DNA of 64,000 nucleotides from Hansfordia pulvinata. Taxonomy: Eukaryota; Ascomycota; Sordariomycetes; Xylariales. The notes under the pieces were generated by a model, which was given only the letters and a program-made list of their open reading frames with translations, had not been told where the DNA came from and did no database searches. Where the stretch lies: contig BJKQ01000010.1 of the NCBI GenBank assembly GCA_006538405.1, positions 2,294,001 to 2,358,000 of the forward strand. The letters run 5' to 3'. Positions within the stretch are counted from its first letter, which is position 1, and each line of letters opens with the position of its first letter. The translations under genes and the position numbers were made by a program. Below, piece after piece: positions 23,704 to 35,219 of the stretch.

Positions 23704-25691
23704 ATGTCAGAACACGTCGAGGCGCGGTCGCTGGCTTCGCTCAACCAACTCGCCTCCAACCCTCCCCAATACCCCACCAACCCTGCGGAGAAGAGGCCGG
23801 ATCCTCTGACTCTCTACATCTCCCGAGTGCCTGGCACCAGAGGTAAGTCCGGATGCTTTGCAGACTTCCTGCTATTGTTTCGTGCGGCCGACTTCGAAAA
23901 GGTCGGGCAAAACGTCAGGCCCACAACCACTGACGTCACGCAGATATCATCCTCTCAACTCTGAAGCCCCTCCTCAAAAACGTCACCGGCGAGGATGTCG
24001 CAAACTCACTTTACTATGTTCACTTGAACTCCGACGAAGACGATATTTTCGCCTCCCCCGAAGACAACAATCAGGCCTCATCTCCTAGGTCGAGTTCCGA
24101 GAGTCGCCGTGTCCCCATCCAGAGGAAACCGGTGCCTGTTCCTTCGTATCCCGCGAGCACGGCCCCAGAGTCGAGCGCGAGAGACTCCAAGGTGGACTTG
24201 GTCGATCCAGCGTCGCAAACGACACACCCTGCTTTGAGACCAGAAGAAGGACCGGCCTCGTCAGATTCCCCTCCAAAATCAGAACACCCACAGCCCGGTG
24301 CTCCGCCGCAAGCCACATCTTCGATTCCGACGCTCAAGCCCCCCGTCGGTTCTATTCGCAGAAAACCGGTTGGCCCCAGGCAAAACCCCGACGATGCACA
24401 GCCCAACGAGCCCCCAGCTCAGCACCCTACCGATCTCTCCATCCAGCAGCCTGGTCATCTCCCGGTACAGCAACCCACGAATATCCCCGACCATGAACCG
24501 CCGTCTTATGAGGAAGCTCCTGCGCTGCCTCCGCGACCAATCCGTGCTCCGTCACCGCATTCGCCAGGCATTTCGTCTCCCCTGGCTCCCCCGGCCCCGG
24601 AGAACACCAGCCGCTCACCTTCGCCAACACAGAAGCGCCCCTTCAAGCCGTTCTCGCTCACCTTGATAAGAAGAGACCCGAGCACAGGACAGCAGTGGAA
24701 TGTGGGCAAGGTTGCTTCATTTCAGATGGAAAATCCGGAAGAAAAGCTGGCGGACGAGAAGCTGGCACAGGCCTCGCCCTCTATTGTCGTGCACTTGGAA
24801 ACTTCCGGGTACGCCAAGTTTCGCGCCATGCCCATGCCTGTGATGCCCATCCTCGGCGCGGGCGGGCGGCCGAGCCTCGATGGCGCAAGCGCAGCGGGAG
24901 CTGTAGACGACCTTATGCCAACCAACGCGCCGGCGGGCATTTTCGAGCGCCAAGTCAAAATGGCCTATGCTCACTCGTGGACCGCAAACATCAAACACGC
25001 TTTCAGGAATCGTCGCAACTCGCCCAGCGACGATGAGGCGGCGACATCCCCTGTTAACAAAATCAGGCACAACCGAGGCGGAAGTAACACGTCGATTGGC
25101 TCATTTGGCGGCGACTTTGACGGTGGTGATGCGCCCGTTATTACGCAACCGGCCCCTGGGCTAAAACCGAAAGGTTACGTCTTTGCCAGTCCGTGGGACG
25201 GCCGCTGTGAGTTTGTGACAGGTGGCGGTGGCCGGAGCCTCCAGTGTCGGCACGTCCTGCCGAACTTCTCTGGCCACGTCTTTAACCCGCTGGTGGATGG
25301 CGGTGGAGGGGATGAGGGATCTGCGCGGCCACGTGCAGCCAACGCTGTATCAGAACTTCGCTTCAGTCTACCAAGCAGCGAGGTCTTCCGGCGAAAGGAG
25401 GCTATCGAGGGCGGCGCGCGCGCCCGCGATCAGATTCAAGGCCAGTTCACGCGAATCCTCAACATGTCCAACGCTAGTACGGATACGGAGGGCGAGGATG
25501 ACTACGGAGTTCCTGGCGATCATCCACTGGACCTAAGCCTGGGTCGAGAAAGGGCAGGCGGCGGCAATAGCGGAAGCCGAGCCAAGATGGGCAAACTCAT
25601 TGTTGCGGAAGACGGGCTCAAGATGCTGGACCTCACAGTGGCGGCCAACGTTGGTGTATGGTGGGTTGCGTGGGAAAGGACCTATGGCTAG
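23704..25691 (+). CDS. conserved-looking fungal protein of unknown function, 628 aa
   Basis: Exon 1 is 23704-23842 and exon 2 is 23944-25691. The 101-nt intron has a GTAAGT donor and CGCAG acceptor, and the exon sum is divisible by three. Residues about 35-80 (LTLYISRVPGTRDIILSTLK...LYYVHL) look like a conserved N-terminal domain. Residues about 85-230 are Pro/Ser-rich and disordered. From about 235 a second globular part begins (PFKPFSLTLIRRDPSTGQQW) and continues with IVVHLETSGYAKF, a basic NRRNS linker and GYVFASPWDGRCEF, followed by GGGGRSLQCRHVLP near residue 425. There is no signal peptide or membrane span. I recognise the architecture only as a filamentous-fungal protein and assign no function. 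Confidence 0.85.
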
Positions 25692-26079
25692 GCAGGCAGA
25701 GTTGCAGTGCTTAGGTCTTCAAGGGGTTCTAAGATATGCTGGAGCAGGAACACGAGTCAACGAAGCATTCACACATTCAGTATGGCGGGAACGAGCACTG
25801 TAACGAGTGGTCTGTAGAACGGCCAGGTTGGAAACAGGCACTGGGATCACGAGTTCACGTCGTGAGAGTGCTCGCATTAATGACTAGATTATAACACCAT
25901 TCAAGCAGAATGCTGAGACGTGGCAAATCATCATCAAACAGAACTGGTAAAAGGTCTTGATGGTTTTCTCGGGGAGTGATGGGCAGTACACCACTATACA
26001 GAAACTGAAAACTGGACGAAAATAAATCAACATGGTCAAAAACGCGATTGAAGGCACTCTCAACACTCCCTCTGGGTCC
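25692..26079. other. convergent intergenic region
   Basis: AT-richer DNA between the 3' ends of the 628-residue and Clr5-ankyrin genes, probably 3' untranslated sequence. Confidence 0.5.
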
Positions 26080-29000
26080 CTACTCCAAAACCTCGGCAGC
26101 CACCCCCAATTTCACCCTCCATGAGTCCTGGTACTCCTTGACTGCGGACTCTATTCTCAGATTTTCCTCGGCCGAGTACTCGTACACCGGGATGTTCTGC
26201 GCTGCGGTCGTTGATGCCGCCTCTGCCGTTGCCGTCGTCGGTGCTTCTGTCTTCGTCCTTCTCGCCGCCTCTGCGTCCCAGTCCACATCTATCAGTCGTG
26301 ATGCCGCGTATCTCTCGTAACACCTTTCGGTCATACGTTCGTCGACGGGCTTGGTGTCGTCGCAGCATTCTTCGTGGCACACCCACGGTTTATGCCTCAT
26401 CCTGTGTGCTTCCTCGTCCCAGTCTTCGGCCGAGCAGACCAGACATCCGTGAAGTGGCCACTGTGCATTCTCGTCCTCCTGTGTCCAACCTCCAACATTG
26501 CGCAAGTGGGCAGCGAGCTCGATGTGGCGATTTTCCTCGGCAAGCTTGACTGCACGGACGAACTGGCGCCGTCCCGGAGCTGTCTTCCCCAGGTCGCACC
26601 CCTCGTTGAGCAACAGTTGGACCATGTCGATTCTCCCGTTTTCCGCAGCGCCTTCGAGCGCCGTTCGCCCGTTGAACTCTGCCGGTGGCGCGTTGACTTC
26701 TGCTTTGCGAGAGATGAGAAGCTTGGCGATTCCGACGTGGCCGTTGATGGCAGCGAGTTGCAGAGCTGTGGCGCCACGGAAGCGGGGTCCAGGCAGATTG
26801 ACGTCTGCACCAGCCTTCGACAGCAACTCGATCAGCTTGGTATGCCCATGCTCGACTGCACATTGCAGCGCTGTCCGGCCTGAACACTCCATCTCCCAAT
26901 CCAAATCTTGTGATCCTCTCCATGGTGCGATTGCATCCACATAAACGCCGTGGTCGACCAATAGCTTGACAAGATCAGTGCTGTTTTCGTCCTTGTCCTC
27001 CTCGACCTTGTCCGTGGCAGCGTTGTGAACCGCAAACTGCAAAGCCGTGCGAGACCATGGATAACGGTCACTTGGATTGAAGCCTCCGCATATCAGTTTC
27101 CACATCGCTTCCACTGGCAGACGTTGGCTCTGTGACGCGACCACCAAGCCACACAACACTGGCCTGTAACCCACTCGACATAGCCGTTCTATCGCAATCA
27201 AACCGCCAGGGTTATCCGTATTATACTGTGATATGAATCTGGATTCGGCCCACAAACATGAATCTTGAGGTTTGGCCAGCTTCGGTAGGAGGTCATTGAA
27301 GACCTCGTTGTTGCCATGACCAGGTTGTTCCACCCAAAAGTCCAGAATAGCTGACAACAGCACATGATCTGCCAGACCAGCTTCGTCGCCTGGTGGTCTT
27401 CTCCTGAATATCTCCGTAGCAAGAAGCATTGCTTGGTCAAAGAGGTCGAGTCGTAATCCAGCATATTGAAAAGCCGTAACGGCTCCGAGATAAACTTTGT
27501 ATGGAAGGTGAATGATGAATTCCTGTGTCTCAGTTGTCTCACGTTTCCGACTCGAGTACTCTTTGAAGATACAATCGCAAAAGAGTCCGCCAAGCAAATG
27601 GGAATCTTCGATCTTGTAATTGCTGAAGAATTCCATGATGCATTCAGCAAATGAATCTCGTTGGTAGGGGCTTCCTGAAAAGTGCCCAGTGTCGTTGGCG
27701 AATTTGCCTGCAGTCAGTGTCGATGCTCCCGCCCCGAGAAGCGTCAAGCATACCCGTGGGTTCAATTCGCGTTGGGCAACGTGGAGCAGCGTCTCACCCG
27801 AGGCAAGCGCCATGTCGACATTGCCGTGATGCTGAAGATAATGCTGAAGAAGTCGCCGAACACCAAATGAACCTGATCTGAGAGAACTGACAATCATCTC
27901 AAGAAGTGGCCGAGAATCCAGCACCACCCCGTGGTCCATAAAGGTAAGTGCAGTCCGGGGCGAGCGTCTGTCATGAGATACAGCCAACTGGGCAGGAGTG
28001 TAACTCCCGGGTGTCCCTGTTTCATCAATGTCGCACATTGCCAAAGCGCGGGCGTCTGCGCCTCTTTTCAGGAGCCAAGCGCATGCTTTCTCGTTCTCTT
28101 TGCGGGTCGCTATGTGTAATGCCGTGGGACGAGCTTTCCCAGTAGCATCAACAGGCTGGTAGCTCACAGAAGCGCCCAGGTCAGTAAATAGCTGCAGGTC
28201 AATAAGCCTATCGCCCCCACCGCGTGATAGAAAAACACCCAAAGGGTACTCCCCATTCGAGTCGCTGCAGTTGAAGTCAGCCCCCGTTTCACGTAGATAA
28301 ACCCACAGCGAAGGTCCGCCGTAACGGGCTGCAGCCGTGATCTCTGATGGCGTCAAAAGCCGAGTCGAGGGGCGAGACGCATCATCAGCCGAGTAGAACA
28401 AATCAACCAAGCCAGAGAGGTACTCAAATTTCGAACACCACAGGTCCCAGCTTGAAGCACTTGCTCTGAGCAACAACCATGCCCAATCTACTTGTCGCAG
28501 CGCTGCCACCACACCGGACCTTGCAATTTGCAAGGAGCGATCCATCAGGATCAACAGAAATCCAGGATCGTTACTCATAACAGCTGAACCGATTAAATGG
28601 TTGTGAGTGTAGCAACATGATCGAGCTTTGTCCGCACCCGCTGAGAGCATCAATCTCACCAGCTCCCAGCGTCGCTCTGCGTCACAGTGGGGGTAGCATT
28701 GACCAATCGATGCTGCTCTGTCGCCCGTTGGACAACACAGCAACATGAGAGGGAAACACCAGCTGCCTGCCATTTGAATCGGCGTGTTCGGTGACACGCC
28801 CACATCCAAAGTCCAACGCCAGATGTCTTCCCGTTCTTGGCGAAAGGAAGCTCCGAAAGCGCGCCGCAGGAGGACCTTGATTGCCAGTTGGCCAAAGATT
28901 GGATCGTTCTTTGGGATGCTGCCCAATTGCAGTCTGAACTGATCGACCAGGTCGACGACGGCACCGTCCGAGACGTCGTGATTGTTTGAGACCCCAAAAG

Positions 29001-29835
29001 CACAGATGATAAGCGCAAGGTGCTCCCTGGTGTGCGGCCTCGCCTGCAATGCCTGACCAAAGAGAACATGTTCTCCTCGGACAGTCTCGGGCATTAAGGC
29101 ATTCAGTCGATTTGCAAGTTGGCTTGGGCCTGCTTGCGAGGCGATGGGTATCAGTGAGTTGGCGCTGCGATTGAGGGCTATGGAATTGGCGTCGCGGGAA
29201 TCGGCCTCGCTGGGGCGCCTCAAGAATTTGCTGAATAACTGCATCTTGGAGCTGAACTCCAACCACGGGAGTGGACACTCGATACCCAACCATGGGTCGG
29301 TGGGAGTCCAGTCAAAGCTGCAGAGGCCTGGGGTGATGGCAGCAGGAGACTCCACGGAGATCATGACTTGAGGGGGCGCTGAAGGGTTGGCCATGGATCC
29401 ATCGTCAGCTTTCAACACGCATTGAGAAACAATGATCGCAGATGGAAAGGGACATACGTGCTCTGACCGGTTCAAAAGTGCTGTACCAGTGCTTTTTCGT
29501 CGCACGCATGACTTTCGCGGGGGCTGGAGTACACCTTGGACGATGACGTCGCTGTCGCCTTTTCGCTTTTTCCTCTCGTGTCCAATGTATTTCCAGATGT
29601 CACCCCTCAGTTTGGCTTGCAGTCCATGCATGCTAAATCGCTCCTCATACTCATCATCGCTGCGATAAGACATCAGTGAGAAGCACTTCAGAATAGATTT
29701 CGTCACACACCTTGCGTAAAAACCTCGGCTTGCCATCTCGGATCGGACCTTGCTGGTGTTCAGGCCATCATGACATCGTAGCTTCCAGAGGAGGCCCATA
29801 TGCTCTTTCCAATCGCTCTGGGATAAGGCACTCAT
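26080..29835 (-). CDS. Clr5-domain ankyrin-repeat protein, about 1234 aa
   Basis: The frame is open throughout (1251 codons), but a 51-nt stop-free intron at 29660-29710 (GTGTGT donor, CACTGATG branch, CGCAG acceptor) is very likely. Its removal rebuilds GFYASDDEYEERFSMHGLQA, matching the GF-A--x-Y--R---W- pattern of the Clr5 DNA-binding-like domain at residues about 8-85. The middle (100-550) is helical and unrecognised. Ankyrin repeats occupy about 560-700 and again about 960-1130, the latter with clear GRTALQCAVEHGHTKLIELL and GATALQLAAINGHVGIAKLL units. The C-terminus holds a Cys/His-rich patch (CLVCSAEDWDEEAHRMRHK...CHEECC) that could bind metal, then a charged tail. Such Clr5-ankyrin proteins are abundant and variable in filamentous fungi. 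The role is unknown; regulatory or recognition functions are guesses. Confidence 0.85.
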   Translation of the reverse strand: MSALSQSDWKEHMGLLWKLRCHDGLNTSKVRSEMASRGFYARCVTKSILKCFSLMSYRSDDEYEERFSMHGLQAKLRGDIWKYIGHERKKRKGDSDVIVQGVLQPPRKSCVRRKSTGTALLNRSEHVCPFPSAIIVSQCVLKADDGSMANPSAPPQVMISVESPAAITPGLCSFDWTPTDPWLGIECPLPWLEFSSKMQLFSKFLRRPSEADSRDANSIALNRSANSLIPIASQAGPSQLANRLNALMPETVRGEHVLFGQALQARPHTREHLALIICAFGVSNNHDVSDGAVVDLVDQFRLQLGSIPKNDPIFGQLAIKVLLRRAFGASFRQEREDIWRWTLDVGVSPNTPIQMAGSWCFPLMLLCCPTGDRAASIGQCYPHCDAERRWELVRLMLSAGADKARSCCYTHNHLIGSAVMSNDPGFLLILMDRSLQIARSGVVAALRQVDWAWLLLRASASSWDLWCSKFEYLSGLVDLFYSADDASRPSTRLLTPSEITAAARYGGPSLWVYLRETGADFNCSDSNGEYPLGVFLSRGGGDRLIDLQLFTDLGASVSYQPVDATGKARPTALHIATRKENEKACAWLLKRGADARALAMCDIDETGTPGSYTPAQLAVSHDRRSPRTALTFMDHGVVLDSRPLLEMIVSSLRSGSFGVRRLLQHYLQHHGNVDMALASGETLLHVAQRELNPRVCLTLLGAGASTLTAGKFANDTGHFSGSPYQRDSFAECIMEFFSNYKIEDSHLLGGLFCDCIFKEYSSRKRETTETQEFIIHLPYKVYLGAVTAFQYAGLRLDLFDQAMLLATEIFRRRPPGDEAGLADHVLLSAILDFWVEQPGHGNNEVFNDLLPKLAKPQDSCLWAESRFISQYNTDNPGGLIAIERLCRVGYRPVLCGLVVASQSQRLPVEAMWKLICGGFNPSDRYPWSRTALQFAVHNAATDKVEEDKDENSTDLVKLLVDHGVYVDAIAPWRGSQDLDWEMECSGRTALQCAVEHGHTKLIELLSKAGADVNLPGPRFRGATALQLAAINGHVGIAKLLISRKAEVNAPPAEFNGRTALEGAAENGRIDMVQLLLNEGCDLGKTAPGRRQFVRAVKLAEENRHIELAAHLRNVGGWTQEDENAQWPLHGCLVCSAEDWDEEAHRMRHKPWVCHEECCDDTKPVDERMTERCYERYAASRLIDVDWDAEAARRTKTEAPTTATAEAASTTAAQNIPVYEYSAEENLRIESAVKEYQDSWRVKLGVAAEVLE

Positions 29836-31535
29836 GGTGATGAATAGGGATTTGCACCGCGGTGTGTGTCAAAGAGGCCGGGCAAGGAGAGACCTGAGAG
29901 ACCTCAGTCGTTTGTGATTGGAGAAGGGGAAAGTCCAGAGTACGTTGTATGTGTTCTGGAGAAAAGAAACAGGCTGATGATGAGATGCCAAGTAGGTAGA
30001 ACACGGGGAGGGTGCTTACCTTTTATGCTTTGGGTGAGGGGAAACCAGGCTGTGAGCACAACATACTGGCGGCCGTCTCACGTCGCAGCTGGTACAGCCA
30101 CTCCAGCTCCGGCTTCGAATCACCAGCCGTGCTCTCCGCCCAGGCGAAGGGGAAGCTGGGTCATTGGTCTATCCGCAAGACACGCGGCTCGCTGCAATGC
30201 CCGTGGGCACACCATTAGGCGTGTTGAGCAAGGGCAGACACGGCTCACCCACCCATCACCGCCCCGCTGCTCACGACACCTTCTCCGCTTTTTCCTGTGA
30301 AAAGCCAATCGCGACGACAAGAGGAGTCCTCCTACATGCCGAGGCGGCGGTAGACCAAAGCACGACCAGGCTTCACAGGTGCATGCACGTGGTTCCTTTT
30401 CGATTTAGCCAGCCCCCGAGGTTTTGCGGCTGCGCAACGACAACACCACCGTCAAGTTCCATTTTTAAGGAAACCGAACCAATCCGAGGGAGCCTTTCTT
30501 GGGTAATCTACTCATGTCCGTCCTGACTGTCCATGAAGCAGGTTCCATTTTTATGGAAACTGAACCAACCCGAGGGAGCCTTTCTTGGGTAGTCTACTCA
30601 TATCCGTCCTGATTGTTCATGAAGCCCCCTTAACCAGAGAGCGCCTAGCCGTTCCGTCCAAGTCCCTTCCACACGAAGAGCAAAGCCTCCGATGGACGCG
30701 CGGTGCGTCACGGTAGTCAAAGCCTCGTGGCTGGAGATGGCTGCTTTGTAGAAGGGTATAAGGGGGCACCACCCAGCCCTCATGCTCTCCCTTGGACCAT
30801 GTTCTTTGTTGCGTGCACGACTTTAGCAATCAGCGATTCCCGACCTTCCCACATCTTAAGCCGTTATTTCCCACTCCTACCCTGTCACGTTATGAGCCTG
30901 TCAGTAGAAGCCACAGTGGCCGTCGTCGCCCTCTTCCTGGCCGTTCCTTCCGCCGTCGTCGCTGTCTGGACCTGGAGAGGTCGCGGACGAGCGCTTTGGA
31001 GCCGACTGCGGGCCCATTGCTCTACTACCTCTGGAACCCGATCTGCGCACTTGCGACATCAGTTCGACGGCCATAATGAGACAGGCTCTTATCAGATAGC
31101 GCTACAGCTCGAGGCAGGGATTCTCCGTGGCATCACATTCATGGACAGGTCTTCCTCAGGGACGACACCGAGCGGCTCCGCTGAAGGGCATTCGATCCAG
31201 AGCGTGTGGTATGTCAGAAGCTCCGCATCACATCTTATATACTGACCCTGGTAGAGAACATATTATAGAGCATCTCGTACCACAATCCCCACGATCCTTT
31301 GCAGCCAAACACGCAAGGGCAGAGATCTCCAGCTCGCCTCTTTGTTTGACTTTGGCGTCTGCGATACTTGTTTCGTGTTTGAAGAATAGATGGGCGGCGT
31401 GCGTTCCCAACAGTGACTTGGAGATTCGGGTTCTAGTATCTCATGTATATATCAAATCTTCTCACGTTCTTCTGGCCGTCCCATATTTGACGATCGACCC
31501 TTGTCACAAAACCACACCCGTCTTTCAAGACGTGT
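29836..31535. other. intergenic, no gene recognised
   Basis: Holds a two-copy tandem repeat (30455-30627) and otherwise only short frames without family character. Confidence 0.45.
30455..30627. repeat. tandem duplication, period 86 bp, two copies
   Basis: Both copies contain GTTCCATTTTTA-GGAAAC-GAACCAA-CCGAGGGAGCCTTTCTTGGGTA-TCTACTCAT-TCCGTCCTGA. The differences seen are nearly all C/T or A/G transitions. Confidence 0.9.
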
Positions 31536-32279
31536 CTACCACTCCTTGGGATGAAAGTGGTGCATCTCCATGCCCTTCTTGTGCTCGAGCCCCCGCAGCA
31601 TGCCGATGATGGCGTTGAACTCGGGCGTCTGGCGATAGTCGACGTGGTTTTGCACGGCCTCCCAGCCGATGGCGACGAACAGGACGCGGCACAGCTCGCC
31701 GTCGCGCGGGAACTCCTCGACGGACCAGCCGAGGGCGGGCTCGCCCACGAGGCCCTTGGCCGGGTACCGCCCGGTCTCTTTGCCGCTGCCGTCGCTGCCG
31801 TCAAACTCGACGTCCTCCTTGCCCGCCACCTTGTCGAGGAACGAGCGAACCGTCTTCTCGGCGCGCTCGCGCACCTCGGGCGTGAAGGCGTCGCCGCCCG
31901 GGAAGTAGACGCGCAGGGCCTCGACGGCGGGGGCGCGGAGGACGCCCGGGGCGGCGGGGCCGAGCTGCGCGACGAAGTTCTGCGGGGGCTCGGCGAGGTG
32001 CAGGGTGAGGTCCTGGATCAGGACGTCGTGGTCGGGCTTGTCGGCCTGCCAGGCGCGCAGCTGCTCGAGCGAGTCCCAGTCGGCGATGGTGACGGCGGCG
32101 TGGCATTTGCCGTCGGGCCCGGCCGAGACGGGCTCGCCGGCGGCGTCGAGCAGGCGGGCGGAGCGGACGCCGGTGCAGCCGGGGCGGGCGAGCAGGATGG
32201 CGGCGCTGCGGGCGAGGTCCTCGTGGGTGTGGCCCTCGCGGAGGAGGGCGAAGCCGATGTCCGTGACCGCCGGTGACAT
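31536..32279 (-). CDS. dimeric alpha/beta-barrel (ABM-like) protein, 247 aa
   Basis: A single-exon gene from ATG at 32279 to TAG. It shows two similar halves. The second (about 190-247) carries CRVLFVAIGWEAVQNHVDYR followed by EFNAIIGMLRG and a terminal GMEMHHFHPKEW. This is the strand-helix-strand pattern of ferredoxin-like dimeric alpha/beta-barrel proteins related to antibiotic biosynthesis monooxygenase (ABM). The first half (residues about 5-90) has HAAVTIADWDSLEQLRAWQA in the equivalent place. Many fungal members are uncharacterised, and enzymatic activity cannot be inferred. The gene is strongly GC-rich at third positions, giving a long false frame on the opposite strand. Confidence 0.82.
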   Translation of the reverse strand: MSPAVTDIGFALLREGHTHEDLARSAAILLARPGCTGVRSARLLDAAGEPVSAGPDGKCHAAVTIADWDSLEQLRAWQADKPDHDVLIQDLTLHLAEPPQNFVAQLGPAAPGVLRAPAVEALRVYFPGGDAFTPEVRERAEKTVRSFLDKVAGKEDVEFDGSDGSGKETGRYPAKGLVGEPALGWSVEEFPRDGELCRVLFVAIGWEAVQNHVDYRQTPEFNAIIGMLRGLEHKKGMEMHHFHPKEW

Positions 32280-34111
32280 CTTGGTCGGTCTTGGCGGGGT
32301 GGTGGTGGTGATGGTTTGGTGGGGCTGACGGGGAGCGGCGGGGCGACGGGCACGGGGTGCGGGGATGGTCAGAGGTGTGGGATGGGACGTTGATTAGATC
32401 TGTAAGCGTGAAGATTTATCAGACAACGGTCGAACTGCCAAATCATTGCGGTCGATCAATGTGTCTGGACTGAAGAACGGTCGACGGCAGCTGGCTCACG
32501 ATGGTGGCCCAGTGCCGCGGTGGTGCGGTGGTGCGGCTCCTCGCCTCCCCTCAGCTGACAGCGCTCATCCATTGGGAGCTGGAGATGGTCGAGATTCCCC
32601 CACACCCGTCTGGCCGCCGGCCCCTCTTCGCGGGTCGATGGCGTCAGGGGCCGCCCGTCACTCGCACCCGACGCTCAGCCCTAAACGCGTCCCCCGCGCG
32701 TCTGTGGCTTCACCGCTGTATTCCACTGGAACTGAAAACCACGGAGGCCCACTATGGTGGTGGTTTGACTGGGTGGTTTCGGGTGTGTACCTGCCCTCGT
32801 TCCCACGCGTCGGCAGTACGGAGAAGTACCCGAACCCCGTTGCAGGTGCCCCCGCCCAAACACCGATCAGATGGATCCAGAAAAACGACGTCGAAAGCCA
32901 TCCAATCCATCTTGACTGTCACCTGTCGCCATCATGTTCTTCACTACCCCATCCGTCACGCCACGAGATATCTCCATGAGAGACTCTCGCAGTAGAGATA
33001 AATGCCTGACTCGAATGACAGTGCACCAGCATATACAGATCGCATATCGATTCGAATCGGGTAGTCGATAGGTAGTCACGCGAGGGCATTGTGATCGGAT
33101 GAGCGGCCCGAAGAGACAGGTATGGGAGAGCCTGACCAAGACAGATGCTCTTGCTGACGATAAAACCAGGATCCGCCTGCAGAAGACCTTGTCACTACCT
33201 CTACGAGTAAGCAGCCCTGCCGATCTTCATCACAGCACTTGGCCTGTCGTGCCTGTTCACGATGATGCCTTGGACCTGCGCTGTCTTGCCAAGCGCTTCA
33301 TCTTCCTATAACCGTAAAGAAACATTGGCCACCTAACCTACTGCCTTGGCTCAGGTGTCTGCACGCCTACTGGTACACCATCCTGGCCAGCAATGGACGC
33401 ACCGTCAGAGCCAAGTTACGCACGAGACTGGCGATGGTCTTCTATCCTGCGTGGCCATACGAACAAGAACGAGCTTCGGCATGCCTTTTCCCAACCCCTG
33501 TCACCAGCTTCCCCATTGGGGCCCATGCCACGAACCTGCCCGCCCCATTGGTCACTGACAAACGCAGTACGGGGAGGATTGCAAGGGGTCATGGTCCACG
33601 AACAGCATAGGGCTTACCTAAACTCCGCAGAAAAGAGGGATCCCATCGCGATACCCATATGATATGGGTGCACACACGCCCGGGCATACGAGACGGATTG
33701 TGGAGCGCCACGGCTCTGCAGGGTTTTCGTTGCCGTTGTTATTACCCTCAGGCCGGCATGGCAGTCTTTCGCTTTCGCCCCGGGGAAGTGAAGGAGGCCC
33801 AGTCTGGCCCCCTGCCATCGCGAAAAACAGTCTGCTGTGGCGCAGACTTGCCCACATTACCCCTTTTTGTACACTCTTTTTCAGTCTTCGCCCTCATAAC
33901 CGGCGAGGCCAATTCCAGGAGCGCGGCCGCGCCCTTCGTGCTCTCCAACGTCGCCTTCGGCCGGGTCGCGACGACGCTTACGGAGTACAGCCCGAGAGGA
34001 GGGGGGAGCCATCGCGAAGGAACCAGGGCTTTCTTGGGTATACAGACACACCAGCAGATCTCTACAGGAGAGGGACGGTCGGGATATTCCTGACGACAAA
34101 CGGCGGACATC
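32280..34111. other. divergent intergenic region
   Basis: Promoter space for the ABM-like (-) and four-TM (+) genes. Only short frames lacking family resemblance; no RNA gene or repeat stands out. Confidence 0.45.
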
Positions 34112-35219
34112 ATGGCGTCCAACACCATAGATGTGGACGCCCTTCGCGAACAATTTCCCGGCTTCACGCACCACTCTGTACAGCCGAGATGGGATGTCGC
34201 CAAGGTCGTCATCCGCTCGATCAGCGTCTTCCTCGCCGCCGTGGCCTGCGTTGAGCTCATCACCCTGTCGTTCGCCCCAAGCAGCGGCGCCGGCAGGTAT
34301 AGCATGGGGGCCGTTTTTGTAAGCACCTCTTTTCCTCTGGCCTTCCTTCCCACGCCCTCGCCTCTGCGCACCCATTCGGCCATCAAACAGCAAGACGAAA
34401 GAGAGAATCAGAGTGGCTGACAAGTCCGGCCCCGGCAGCTCATCCTCAGCATCGCGTGGAACGCCGTCGAGCTCATCGTCATCTGCGCGCGGCACGACAA
34501 GTCCAAGGGCATCCGGGCCAGCGCCCACGTCGGCTGCGACCTCGTCCTCTGGATCGGCGGCCTGGCCGAGACGATCCTCGTGGCCGTCCTGCTCGGCCAG
34601 GAGCGCAGCTACGGCCACGTCGTCGGCGACGACTACATGCGGCACTGGCGCCCGCTGGTCCAGTCGTTCATCGCCATCATGGGCGTCCTCTCGTCAGTCT
34701 TCCCGCTCCAGCTTCCCCACCTCGCGCCACGATACATATATATATATATATATGTGCTTCTCCTGTATCTCTCTCCCCCATCCAAGTCTCCAAAGCTGAC
34801 ACCCGCGCCGCAGCGGAGCGCACTTCGCCCTCTTCGTGCGCGCCTGCATCGAGCTGGACCGGCAGAAGAAGGACGTCCGCGTCCAGCAGCTGATCAGCGC
34901 GCTGCAGAAGCGGGATGGCAGCGACAACGGCAGCAGCGCGTTCCCGCTATCTACCTTCTCCCCACCGCCGACCGCCAGCAGCGCCAACTCGCCGCGCAGC
35001 GAATTCCACCACCACCACCACCACCACCTCCACCAGCAAAAGTACATCGCCGAGCTGCCCACGATCGAGCCCGCCGAGCTGCACGGCGAGACGGCGCCGA
35101 CGAGGGAGATGCAGGGCAGCACCGTGTTCGCCCGCGAGCTGCCGGCGCCGGGGGGCATGTCGGAGGTGGGATGGGCGGCGGATCCGAAGGTCTTGGTTCA
35201 TCCGAAGGCTTTTTCTTGA
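34112..35219 (+). CDS. four-TM membrane protein, three exons, 288 aa
   Basis: Exons are 34112-34318, 34439-34692 and 34814-35219, and the sum is divisible by three. Donors are GTAAGC and GTCAGT; acceptors are GGCAG and CGCAG with GCTGAC branch sites. Four hydrophobic spans lie at about 30-52, 64-87, 101-121 and 141-163, with short loops (MARVEL-like layout, not a proven homology). The cytosolic-looking C-terminal half begins with a charged ELDRQKKDVRVQQLISALQ helix. It continues Ser/Pro-rich and contains a run of seven His (219-225). Function unknown; similar layouts occur in uncharacterised fungal integral membrane proteins. Intron 2 contains a (TA)n tract. Confidence 0.82.
34735..34753. repeat. 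(TA)n tract inside intron 2
   Basis: About nine TA units, within the 121-nt second intron of the four-TM protein gene. Confidence 0.9.

Noticed and set aside
29395..29480. Second intron in the Clr5-ankyrin gene (GTATGT...TTCAG, 79 nt)
   Set aside because: Its removal shifts the frame into an immediate stop.
31551..32276. Plus-strand frame of 241 codons opposite the ABM-like gene
   Set aside because: Ala/Gly/Asp/Val-rich antisense shadow.
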